Shown: piece by piece, positions 26,801-33,204 of the stretch | Layout: every line of letters begins with the position of its first letter | How positions within the stretch are numbered: the first letter of the stretch is position 1 | Source: Pseudoduganella violaceinigra DSM 15887 | Lineage (GTDB): Bacteria > Pseudomonadota > Gammaproteobacteria > Burkholderiales > Burkholderiaceae_D | DNA: 64,000 nt | Assembly (NCBI RefSeq): GCF_000425385.1 | Contig: NZ_KE384356.1 | Location: 380,380-444,379, forward strand | Direction of reading: 5' to 3' | Program-made: the position numbers and the translations under genes | Notes under the pieces: generated by a model | What the model was told of the DNA's origin: nothing | The model's input: the letters and a program-made list of their open reading frames with translations, nothing else | Databases searched by the model: none

Positions 26801-26969
26801 CCAGGTCTTCGGCGGTGCGGGTGATCAGGGCGTCCTGCTGCGCAAACATCACCTTGGCGAAGTCCTCGCGCAGGCGCTGGGCCTGCAACAGGGTGACCAC
26901 GCCGACCATCACGACCGACATGATGCTGGCGGCCAGCGCGACCTTCACATTGATCCCGAGCGGCTTCAT
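23856..26969 (-). CDS. Hybrid sensor histidine kinase (Cache-HAMP-HisKA-HATPase-REC-REC-Hpt)
   Basis: A 1037-aa inner-membrane kinase. The N-terminal TM helix is followed by a periplasmic double-Cache sensor (about 35-270; GLSVADREYFQEVLKTRKP). A second TM and HAMP (about 280-355) lead to HisKA with phospho-His399 in NMSHEIRTPMNAVLG, then the HATPase G-boxes (DTGIGMSEQ, GGTGLGLAI). Two receiver domains (ADDNSTSRN, LTDWHMPG; VEDNLLNQ, LMDMQMPVLDG) and an Hpt domain (ILHSLRGAVG) follow. AAAGGA before the ATG at 26969 favours it over 26975. No response regulator gene is adjacent, so output may pass through the Hpt to a distant partner. Confidence 0.92.
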   Translation of the reverse strand: MKPLGINVKVALAASIMSVVMVGVVTLLQAQRLREDFAKVMFAQQDALITRTAEDLDDKLTTLLDVIAQSARKQPRNLLNDPAALRNWYEERAMLSMFDDILVINASGIMVADVPRIEGRAGLSVADREYFQEVLKTRKPLIAGPLKSRFSGQPIVQMVAPMLDDRGKVVGVLAGVLRLYKDNMLGHLRTAKVGKTGYYFAVTLSDPSIYVVHPDATRILQPRAANANPATTRALKEGFEGTVISSNSSGVPGLSSYKRLKSTNWLLATILPLHEAFEPFEGVQLHLLAWGVAASVMSALLIGWITLRLLAPVAKLRNAIQALRAAPGQFSPIPVTRKDEIGELTEAFNSLMQERQAAEAHSQSLMAEAGLRAAELERERDRAEAANRAKSDFVANMSHEIRTPMNAVLGMVYLLGNTALSAQQRKYLTMIRTSGQSLLGILNDVLDFSKIEARRMELAPIDFDLDESMATLATTMTMNAGDKELELAIVVDPEVPTQLHGDALRLQQILTNLASNAIKFTEQGEVVVSVRTAVRVAGRVLLSFEVRDTGIGMSEQQTTQLFNAFSQGDESITRRFGGTGLGLAITRRLVELMGGQVKLQTAPHAGSTFSFELWFGLLPDRSQARRLPALGPLKVLVADDNSTSRNMLVQLLRAWGWEADQADSGEAALRRFRERLAGPHPYDVVLTDWHMPGADGYASAREIRQAASGHRQPIVVTINAFARSQVDDIASTPEADVVLVKPVTASSLFDAMHQALTTSVGGEDSSASASTLGNRLRGVHFLLVEDNLLNQAVARGILELAGATLDVAGDGQQAVELLRTGAGRYGVVLMDMQMPVLDGFSATRIIRDELKLALPVIAMTAGVLASERHRCAEAGITDFIAKPVVIEEMMTVIERNLQGRTVSAAQAANDALRPEPPPAEQVFSMDSLMRVMGKDQKGRAVMFKMVRGALEGGMQPMDDADAAVRAGRPGEAARILHSLRGAVGVLGAKRLVKATLDAESAIRVGNPDSLPDVLAAVRFELEQVLTQGRRWLEQEDR

Positions 26970-27095
26970 GGACATCCTTTGGGCGAGGGGGCTGCTGGGT
27001 AGTGTAAATTATTTTTGCAACCGCGAATCCAAATGCCTGGACGGCGCCTCTTAGCGGATGAGGAATTTCCCTCGGCCCGGCAAACGGAGTGCACG

Positions 27096-27305
27096 ATGTT
27101 CTATGTTAAAAATGTACCAACTTGGGAGCGCATGCTGCGCGTGATTGGCGGCCTGGCGCTGGCGCTATGGGGCTTCCTGGCCCTGGGCGGGTTATGGGGC
27201 ACGGTGGCGGCGCTGTCGGCGGCCGGGCTGGTGCTGTCCGGGCTCTTCGGCTTCTGCCCCGCCTGCGCCATGGTGGGCCGCACACTGGATAAGGCAAGAA
27301 AATAG
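27096..27305 (+). CDS. DUF2892 (YgaP-like) small membrane protein
   Basis: A 69-aa protein beginning MFYVKNVPTWERMLRVIGG, with two hydrophobic helices and FGFCPACAMVGRTL, the typical DUF2892 pattern (inner-membrane domain as in YgaP). GGAG lies about 6 nt before the ATG. Its TAG directly abuts the ATG of the ECF sigma gene, so the two are co-translated. It may be a membrane partner of the sigma factor, but no anti-sigma signature is visible. Confidence 0.82.
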   Translation: MFYVKNVPTWERMLRVIGGLALALWGFLALGGLWGTVAALSAAGLVLSGLFGFCPACAMVGRTLDKARK

Positions 27306-27824
27306 ATGGCACTCCACGCACAGCACCAGCCGGTGCTGCAGGCCGCCCACGGCGGCGACCCGGCCGCCCTGGCGCAGTTACTTGCAGTTTGCCAGCCGGA
27401 CATCCGCCGCTATGCGCGGCGCCATTGCCTGATCAGCGATGTCGACGACGCGGTGCAGGAAGTGCTGCTGCTGATGTCGCGCCGCCTGTCGTCGCTGAAG
27501 GTGCTGGCGGCGTTTTCCGGCTGGCTGTTCAAAGTGGTGCAGCGCGAGTGCCGCCGCCTGGGGCGGCGCGCCTTCCACTACGATCCTTACGACGAAGAGC
27601 GTGCGGAGCAGTGGCTCGTCTCGCACGACGACGCCAGCCTGCGCCTGGAGCTGGCGCAGGCGCTGGAATCGCTGCCGCGCGACTACCTGCAGATCGTGCT
27701 GCTGCGCGACTTCGAGGAGCTGAGTATCGCGGAGATTGCGCAGGCGCTGGGACTGACGGCGGCGGCCACCAAGAGCCGCCTGCATCGGGCGCGCGCGCTG
27801 GCGCGCGAGTATCTGGTGGCTTAG
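27306..27824 (+). CDS. ECF-type RNA polymerase sigma factor
   Basis: A 172-aa sigma-70 family factor with region 2 (about 15-85; IRRYARRHCLISDVDDAVQEVLLLM ... FSGWLFKVVQRECRRL) and region 4 (about 110-168; ALESLPRDYLQIVLLRDFEELSIAEIAQALGL, TKSRLHRARALAREYL). It starts immediately after the stop of the DUF2892 gene. No anti-sigma gene follows; instead the gene ends at a 98-bp inverted-repeat element. Its promoter specificity is unknown. Confidence 0.9.
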   Translation: MALHAQHQPVLQAAHGGDPAALAQLLAVCQPDIRRYARRHCLISDVDDAVQEVLLLMSRRLSSLKVLAAFSGWLFKVVQRECRRLGRRAFHYDPYDEERAEQWLVSHDDASLRLELAQALESLPRDYLQIVLLRDFEELSIAEIAQALGLTAAATKSRLHRARALAREYLVA

Positions 27825-27922
27825 AGGCCGTTTCAAAATGGCCATGGCGTTGTTGCAGCTCCTTGCCGTGCAGGCGCACTGCCTTCGTCGCTGCGCCTAG
27901 CCACCCCCATTTTGAAACAGCC
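27825..27922. mobile_element. MITE-like inverted-repeat element
   Basis: A 98-bp segment bounded by 16-bp terminal inverted repeats with one mismatch: GGCCGTTTCAAAATGG (27826-27841) and CCATTTTGAAACAGCC (27907-27922). GCTTAG occurs directly outside both ends (27819-27824 and 27923-27928), like a 6-bp target duplication. The interior also has self-complementary GGCGCA/TGCGCC. It has no coding capacity. It sits exactly between the stop codons of convergent sigma and ccoH genes. It could instead be a structured bidirectional terminator. Confidence 0.5.
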
Positions 27923-27924
27923 GC

Positions 27925-28455
27925 TTAGCCGGCGGGTGCGTCGGCGCCGGCGCGGATCGACACGGCGCGCTCGGCCGGCCATTGCCAGCTACCTTCCAGG
28001 CGCCAGTCGCGCTGCTTGCCCTCGACCAGCACTTGCCAGCGCGAGCGCTCCAGCATCGGCAGCGCCACGCTGAATGTACCGTCCGCGCCGGGGCGCGCGA
28101 GCAGCAACATGTCGCGCGAAGGCTGGGTGGCATGCTGCAGGCGGATGCTCAGGGTTTCATCCCGCAGCGGCTTGCTGCTGCCGATATGGCCGCGCAGCAT
28201 GCCCTCTGCGGCGTCGTAGCGGAAGTCCGCGGACAGGCCGAGCGCTGCGGCGGCGCGGTCGCGGCGCAAGTCCTGGTTGATGGCCTTGCCCTGCTTGTAG
28301 TAGTCGCCGACCACCAGCGCATCTTGCCCCTTGAAGGCGACCACGCAGGTGGCGGTGCCGGCCACCGCCACAAAGGCCGGCCCGAGCATCAGCAGCCATG
28401 GCCAGCGGTGCGCATACCATGGCGCGGTGTCGGGAACTGCGGTGCTAGCGTTCAT
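27925..28455 (-). CDS. ccoH: FixH/CcoH-type cbb3 oxidase assembly protein
   Basis: A 176-aa protein with one N-terminal TM helix (WPWLLMLGPAFVAVAGTATCVVAF) followed by VVGDYYKQGKAINQDL, the recognisable FixH signature, and a periplasmic beta-rich domain. It supports assembly of cbb3 oxidase together with the copper ATPase CcoI. GGAGA lies before the ATG at 28455, which is 11 bp after the ccoG stop. Last gene of the cco operon. Confidence 0.88.
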   Translation of the reverse strand: MNASTAVPDTAPWYAHRWPWLLMLGPAFVAVAGTATCVVAFKGQDALVVGDYYKQGKAINQDLRRDRAAAALGLSADFRYDAAEGMLRGHIGSSKPLRDETLSIRLQHATQPSRDMLLLARPGADGTFSVALPMLERSRWQVLVEGKQRDWRLEGSWQWPAERAVSIRAGADAPAG

Positions 28456-28466
28456 GTCGAATCTCC

Positions 28467-29834
28467 TCAGCGCGGTACGATGAATACCGCTTTTTCCTTG
28501 ACGGCCAACGACGCATCGTCGAGCGCAGTCAGTTCGATCGCAATCTTGTTGGAGCCGGTCTCGCCCTTGCCGTGGTTGACGCGCAGGCGGATCGGTACGG
28601 CGCGGGTTTCGGTCGGGCCGAGGTCCACCGTGTCTGGCACGGCAACCTGCAGCGTGTCGATGCCGCTGGCGCGGATGCGGTAGGTATGGCCCTTCTCGGT
28701 CGTGTTCATGATCTGCAGGCGGTACACGTTCTCGATCATGCCGTCTTCGACTTCGCGCCCCATCGAACCGCGATCGCGGATCACGTCCATCTTCAGCGGC
28801 GTGCGCAGGGCCAGCGTGGTGAAGACGGCGATGATGAATACCAGCAGGCCGCCGGTGTAGAGCATGACGCGCGGCCGCATCACGCGCTTGCGGATTTCCT
28901 TTGCGCTCAGGCCTTGGGCCATGGCGCGGTCGGTACTGTAGCGTATCAGGCCGCGCGGCTGCCCGATCTTGTCCATCACGATATCGCAGGCGTCGATGCA
29001 GGCGGCGCAGCCGATGCATTCGTATTGCAGGCCCTTGCGGATATCGATGCCGGTCGGGCACACCTGCACGCACAGCGAGCAGTCGATGCAGGAGCCGTCC
29101 GATTTCGGGCCGCGCGGTTCGCCGCGCTTTTCATCGTAGGTGATGATCAGCGTGTCGCGGTCGAACATCGCGCTCTGGAAGCGGGCATAGGGGCACATGT
29201 ATTTGCACACCTGCTCGCGCAGCCAGCCGGCGTTGCCGTAGGTGGCCAGGCTGTAGAAGCCGACCCAGAACCATTCCCACGGGCCGAAGTCGAACTTCAG
29301 CGCCTGCAGGGCCAGGGTGCCGATCGGCGAAAAGTAGCCGACAAAGGTAAACCCGGTCCACAAGGCCAGCAGCAGCCAGGCCAGATGCTTGCCGCACTTG
29401 CGCCACGCCTTGTTGAACGACATCGGCTCTTTTGCAAGGCGCATCTGGGCGCTGCGCGAACCTTCGAATTTCCGCTCGATCCACAGGAACATCTCCGTGT
29501 AGACCGTTTGCGGGCAGGAGAAACCGCACCAGACGCGGCCCGCGACCGCCGTCACCAGGAACAGGCCCCAGGCGCAGGCGATCAGCATGGCCGCCAGGTA
29601 GATGAAGTCCTGCGGCCACAAGACCAGGCCGAAGATGTAGAACTTGCGCGTCAGCAGGTCGAACAGGATGGCCTGCCGGCCATTCCATTGCAGCCACGGC
29701 GCGCCGTAGAAAACCAGCTGCGTCAGGATCAGGCAGATCCAGCGCAGGTTCTGGTAGTGGCCTTTCACCTCGCGCGGGAAAATATCCTCGCGCTTGGCGT
29801 ACATCTTGATGACTTGTGGTGCGGGGGCATTCAT
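28467..29834 (-). CDS. ccoG: Cytochrome c oxidase accessory protein CcoG (FixG)
   Basis: A 455-aa membrane ferredoxin-like protein. It has several TM helices with FSCPQTVYTEMFLWIER, two 4Fe-4S clusters (CIDCSLCVQVCPTG and CIGCAACIDACD), and a C-terminal Ig-like domain (LRINHGKG-type region). CcoG is known to be a Cu(II) reductase that supplies Cu(I) for cbb3 assembly. It lies 7 bp after ccoP and 11 bp before ccoH, in the usual order. Confidence 0.94.
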   Translation of the reverse strand: MNAPAPQVIKMYAKREDIFPREVKGHYQNLRWICLILTQLVFYGAPWLQWNGRQAILFDLLTRKFYIFGLVLWPQDFIYLAAMLIACAWGLFLVTAVAGRVWCGFSCPQTVYTEMFLWIERKFEGSRSAQMRLAKEPMSFNKAWRKCGKHLAWLLLALWTGFTFVGYFSPIGTLALQALKFDFGPWEWFWVGFYSLATYGNAGWLREQVCKYMCPYARFQSAMFDRDTLIITYDEKRGEPRGPKSDGSCIDCSLCVQVCPTGIDIRKGLQYECIGCAACIDACDIVMDKIGQPRGLIRYSTDRAMAQGLSAKEIRKRVMRPRVMLYTGGLLVFIIAVFTTLALRTPLKMDVIRDRGSMGREVEDGMIENVYRLQIMNTTEKGHTYRIRASGIDTLQVAVPDTVDLGPTETRAVPIRLRVNHGKGETGSNKIAIELTALDDASLAVKEKAVFIVPR

Positions 29835-29841
29835 GACGCTT

Positions 29842-30774
29842 CTACTTCATCGCAGTGACTGGCGGGTTGGAAAGGCCCCAGACATAGGCAGCCAGCACGT
29901 GCACCTTGCCTTCGCCGAGGAAGTCCTCGAATGCCGGCATGGTGTTGTTGCGGCCCTTGCGGATGGTTTCCATGATGCTTTCGGCGCTGCCGCCGTACAG
30001 CCAGGTCTTGTCGCTCAGGTTGGGCGCGCCCAGCATCGGGTTGCCCTTGCCGCCCGCACCGTGGCATGCCATGCAGGCTGCGAACTTTGGCCTGCCCATG
30101 ACCGATTTGATCGGGTCGCTGGTGCTGTCCGACAGGCTCAGGACATACTGCGCAACGTTCTCGATATCCTTCTCGGAGCCCACGGCGGCACCCATCGGCG
30201 GCATGACGCCGTGGCGGCCTTTCATGATGGTCAGCTTGATGGTGTCGGGATCGCCGCCGTGCAGCCAGTCCTTGTCGGCCAGGTTCGGGAAGCCCTTGTT
30301 GCCGCGCGCGTCGGAGCCGTGGCACTGGGCGCAGTAGGTCAGGAACAGGCGCTCGCCGATGGCGCGGGCCTGCGGATCGGCGGCCACCGACTTCAGGTCC
30401 TGGCCCTTGTACTTGTCGAACAGCGGACCGTATTCCTTCTCGGCCTTGGCCAGTTCTTCCTTGTGCTCCTTGGCGGACGTCCAGCCCAGCGAGCCCTTGT
30501 AGCTGCCCAGGCCCGGATACAGCCACAGGTAGCCGATGGCGAAGGCGATGGTCAGGTAGAACAGCCACATCCACCAGCGCGGCATCGGCGTATTGAGTTC
30601 GGTCAGGTCTTCGTCCCAGATATGGCCGGTGGTGCCGACCTTGCCGTCCACCGATTTCAGGGCCGCGCCCTTGACCGAGGACTGCGACCACAGCAGCACG
30701 CCGCAGCCGACGATGCCGATGACGGTCAGGACGACGATATACAGGTTCCAGAATTCGCTGGTGAAATCAGCCAT
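29842..30774 (-). CDS. ccoP: cbb3-type cytochrome c oxidase subunit III (dihaem)
   Basis: A 310-aa dihaem c-type cytochrome subunit that feeds electrons to the CcoN-CcoO core. Two N-terminal hydrophobic stretches (YIVVLTVIGIVGCGVLLW; MWLFYLTIAFAIGYLWLYP) are followed by two haem-binding sites, CAQCH and CMACH, each with a downstream Met ligand region (GVMPPMG, NTMPAFE). Two TM helices make it the longer CcoP form. Its start overlaps ccoQ by 8 bp. GAGGAGAAGG precedes the ATG. Confidence 0.94.
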   Translation of the reverse strand: MADFTSEFWNLYIVVLTVIGIVGCGVLLWSQSSVKGAALKSVDGKVGTTGHIWDEDLTELNTPMPRWWMWLFYLTIAFAIGYLWLYPGLGSYKGSLGWTSAKEHKEELAKAEKEYGPLFDKYKGQDLKSVAADPQARAIGERLFLTYCAQCHGSDARGNKGFPNLADKDWLHGGDPDTIKLTIMKGRHGVMPPMGAAVGSEKDIENVAQYVLSLSDSTSDPIKSVMGRPKFAACMACHGAGGKGNPMLGAPNLSDKTWLYGGSAESIMETIRKGRNNTMPAFEDFLGEGKVHVLAAYVWGLSNPPVTAMK

Positions 30775-30913
30775 GGTCCTTCTCCTCGTCCGCGAACGGC
30801 AGCGAGGCCGCTTCTTCCCAGTTGCCGCGCTGGGCCCACCATACGATGCCGAGGAAGGTGACGAAGGAAATGACCGTCATCACATTGCTCGCATTGCCAA
30901 AAAAGTTTTCCAT
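30767..30913 (-). CDS. ccoQ: cbb3-type oxidase subunit IV (CcoQ)
   Basis: A 48-aa single-helix protein (MENFFGNASNVMTVISFVTFLGIVWWAQ, then a charged tail). Size, helix position and place between ccoO and ccoP identify CcoQ, which stabilises the cbb3 complex. The ATG at 30913 lies 1 bp after the ccoO stop, and the 3' end overlaps ccoP by 8 bp. Confidence 0.9.
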   Translation of the reverse strand: MENFFGNASNVMTVISFVTFLGIVWWAQRGNWEEAASLPFADEEKDHG

Positions 30914-30914
30914 T

Positions 30915-31529
30915 TCAGTTCCTCGTCTTGATCTGGATGCCCAGGCCTTGCAGGTAGGCCACCAGCGCATCCTCTTCCGTCTTGTCGGCCAGTTCGGCCG
31001 GTGCGGCGGCGATTTCCTCTTCCGAGTACGGGTCGCCCATGCGCTTCAGCGCGCGCATCTTCGGCACCACGTCGTCCGGCTTCAGCTTGGTCTTGGCCAG
31101 CCAGGGGTAGTTGGGCATATTCGATTCCGGCACCACGTCGCGCGGATTGTTCAGGTGGGTCTTGTGCCACTCGTCGCTATAGCGGCCGCCGACGCGCGCC
31201 AGGTCGGGACCGGTGCGCTTGGAGCCCCACTGGAACGGCCGGTCGTAGACAAACTCGCCCGCCACCGAGTAGTGGCCGTAGCGCTCGGTCTCGGCGCGGA
31301 ACGGGCGTATCATCTGCGAGTGGCAGGTGTAGCAGCCCTCGCGCACATAGATGTCGCGGCCGGTCAGGCGCAGCGCCGAGTAAGGCTTCAGGCCCGCCAC
31401 CGGCTCCGTGGTCGATTTCTGGAAGAACAGCGGGATGATCTCCACCGCGCCGCCCACCGACACCACCAGCGTGACCAGCGCGATCAGCAGCCAGGGGTTC
31501 TTCTCAATCCATTCATGGGAAAATTTCAT
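30915..31529 (-). CDS. ccoO: cbb3-type cytochrome c oxidase subunit II (monohaem)
   Basis: A 204-aa membrane-anchored c-type cytochrome: N-terminal helix (WLLIALVTLVVSVGGAVEIIPLFF), haem site CYTCHSQMIRPFRAETERYG, and downstream Met ligand in ESNMPNYPWL. The sequence is strongly conserved with other CcoO. CGGAGAAG precedes the ATG. It lies 21 bp after ccoN in the operon. Confidence 0.95.
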   Translation of the reverse strand: MKFSHEWIEKNPWLLIALVTLVVSVGGAVEIIPLFFQKSTTEPVAGLKPYSALRLTGRDIYVREGCYTCHSQMIRPFRAETERYGHYSVAGEFVYDRPFQWGSKRTGPDLARVGGRYSDEWHKTHLNNPRDVVPESNMPNYPWLAKTKLKPDDVVPKMRALKRMGDPYSEEEIAAAPAELADKTEEDALVAYLQGLGIQIKTRN

Positions 31530-31550
31530 CTTCTTCTCCGATTTGCTGCA

Positions 31551-32975
31551 TTAGGCCGCGAGGCTCATTTCAGGGATGCGTGCACGCGCGGTATCGCGGC
31601 CTTTCAGGGTCATCCAGGCGTTGTAGGCCATGACGCACATGCCGGCCAGGTACAGCACGCCGCCGACGAAGCGCACCACGTAGTAGGGATAGCTTGCCTT
31701 CACGCCTTCCACGAAGGTATAGGTCAGGGTGCCGTCCGGGTTCACTGCGCGCCACATCAGGCCCTGCATCACGCCGGCAATCCACATGGCGGCGATGTAC
31801 AGGACGATGCCGATGGTCGCGACCCAGAAGTGCAGGTCGATCAGCCTGGTGCTGTACATCCTGGTCCGGCCGGCCATGCGCGGGATCAGGTAGTAGATCG
31901 AGCCCATGGTGATGAAGCCCACCCAGCCCAGCGCGCCGCCGTGCACGTGGGCGATGCCCCAGTCGGTGTAGTGCGACAGCGCGTTGACGGTCTTGATCGA
32001 CATCATCGGGCCTTCGAAGGTGGCCATGCCGTAGAAGGACAGGGACACAATCATCAGCTTCAGGATCGGGTCGGTGCGCAGCTTGTGCCATGCGCCGGAG
32101 AGGGTCATCATGCCGTTGATCATGCCGCCCCAGCTTGGCGCCAGCAGGATCAGCGAGAACACCATGCCCAGCGACTGCGCCCAGTCAGGCAGGGCGGTGT
32201 AGTGCAGGTGGTGCGGACCGGCCCACATATAGGTGAAGATCAGGGCCCAGAAGTGGACGATCGACAGCTTGTAGGAGTAGACGGGACGCTCGGCCTGTTT
32301 CGGGATGAAGTAGTACACCATGCCCAGGTAGCCGGCGGTCAGGATGAAGCCCACCGCATTGTGGCCGTACCACCACTGGATCATCGCGTCCTGCACGCCG
32401 GTGTACATGGAGTAGGACTTGAACAGCGAAGCCGGCATCGACATCGAGTTCACCACGTGCAGGATGGTCACCGCCAGGATGTAGCCGCCGAAGAACCAGT
32501 TGGCGACGTAGATGTGTTTGACCTTGCGCTTGATGATGGTGCCGAAGAACACGGTGGCGTAGGCAATCCACACCACGGCGATCAGGATCGAGATCGGCCA
32601 TTCCAGTTCGGCGTATTCCTTGCCGCGGGTGAAACCCATCGGCAGGGTGACCACGGCGGCCAGGATCACGGCTTGCCAGCCCCAGAAGGTGAAGGCGGCC
32701 AGCTTGTCGGAAAATAAACGGACCTGGCAGGTGCGCTGGACCACGTAGTAGGAGGTGGCGAACAGGCCGCTGATGCCGAAGGCGAAAATCACGGCATTGG
32801 TGTGCAGGGGGCGCAGGCGGCCGTAGGTCAGCCAGGGAATGTCCAGGTTCAGGGCGGGCCAGGCAAGTTGGGCGGCAATGATGACGCCGACCAGCATGCC
32901 CACAACGCCCCAAAGTATGGTGGCGATCGCGAATTGCTTCACGACCTTGTAGTTGTAGTCCAATGATTGATCCAC
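31551..32975 (-). CDS. ccoN: cbb3-type cytochrome c oxidase subunit I
   Basis: A 474-aa catalytic haem-copper subunit with about 12 helices and the typical motifs WWYGHNAVGFILTAGYLG (CuB/haem ligands), HVVNSMSMP and IVHFWALIFTYMWAGPHHLHY. It reduces O2 at low concentration with high affinity. The start is GTG at 32975 with GGAGA upstream. An FNR/ANR-like box lies about 75 bp before it, so induction under oxygen limitation is likely. Confidence 0.95.
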   Translation of the reverse strand: MDQSLDYNYKVVKQFAIATILWGVVGMLVGVIIAAQLAWPALNLDIPWLTYGRLRPLHTNAVIFAFGISGLFATSYYVVQRTCQVRLFSDKLAAFTFWGWQAVILAAVVTLPMGFTRGKEYAELEWPISILIAVVWIAYATVFFGTIIKRKVKHIYVANWFFGGYILAVTILHVVNSMSMPASLFKSYSMYTGVQDAMIQWWYGHNAVGFILTAGYLGMVYYFIPKQAERPVYSYKLSIVHFWALIFTYMWAGPHHLHYTALPDWAQSLGMVFSLILLAPSWGGMINGMMTLSGAWHKLRTDPILKLMIVSLSFYGMATFEGPMMSIKTVNALSHYTDWGIAHVHGGALGWVGFITMGSIYYLIPRMAGRTRMYSTRLIDLHFWVATIGIVLYIAAMWIAGVMQGLMWRAVNPDGTLTYTFVEGVKASYPYYVVRFVGGVLYLAGMCVMAYNAWMTLKGRDTARARIPEMSLAA

Positions 32976-33043
32976 TTTGAATTCTCCAGGCAGACACTTT
33001 GATGAGATGTGTCAAAGGTTACCTAGGAGCACTTCAAAAAAAC

Positions 33044-33057
33044 ATGACGTGGATCAA
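33044..33057 (-). promoter_or_regulatory. FNR/ANR box upstream of ccoN
   Basis: The plus strand reads ATGAC-GTGG-ATCAA, matching TTGAY-N4-RTCAA at 9 of 10 positions. The centre is about 75 bp before the ccoN GTG, and the box overlaps the last codons of ccoS, so the ccoNOQP promoter is embedded there. A TAGGTA-like -10 lies near 33020-33025 on the minus strand. Confidence 0.65.
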
Positions 33058-33200
33058 ATCCGGTCGTCGTCCTGCAAAACGCGGATGGCTGGGCCCACCA
33101 GATCGTCGAATTGGCCATCGTCCGAGGCCTTGAAGAACAGCCACAGCGCGCCGAAAACCAGGCCGACGCTGAGGGGAATGAGCAGGTAAAGCGATTCCAT
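33054..33200 (-). CDS. ccoS: cbb3 oxidase assembly protein CcoS
   Basis: A 48-aa protein translated from ATG 33200 to TGA 33054: MESLYLLIPLSVGLVFGALW, then FFKASDDGQFDDLVGPA. This is the CcoS pattern (one TM helix, then a D-rich DGQFDDLxGPA tail). CcoS is needed to insert cofactors into CcoN. It lies 4 bp after the ccoI stop, the usual ccoI-ccoS order. Its stop codon falls inside the FNR-like box of the ccoN promoter. Confidence 0.92.
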   Translation of the reverse strand: MESLYLLIPLSVGLVFGALWLFFKASDDGQFDDLVGPAIRVLQDDDRI

Positions 33201-33204
33201 TGGA

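Noticed and set aside
23322..27002. 1226-aa plus-strand open frame
   Set aside because: It is antisense to the hybrid histidine kinase, whose domains are all recognisable. The plus frame has a composition typical of a shadow (His/Gln/Arg-rich).
32997..33017. CTTTGA/TCAAAG inverted repeat in the ccoN leader as a second FNR box
   Set aside because: The half-sites are 9 nt apart with no TTGAY-N4-RTCAA spacing; at best a weak leader hairpin.
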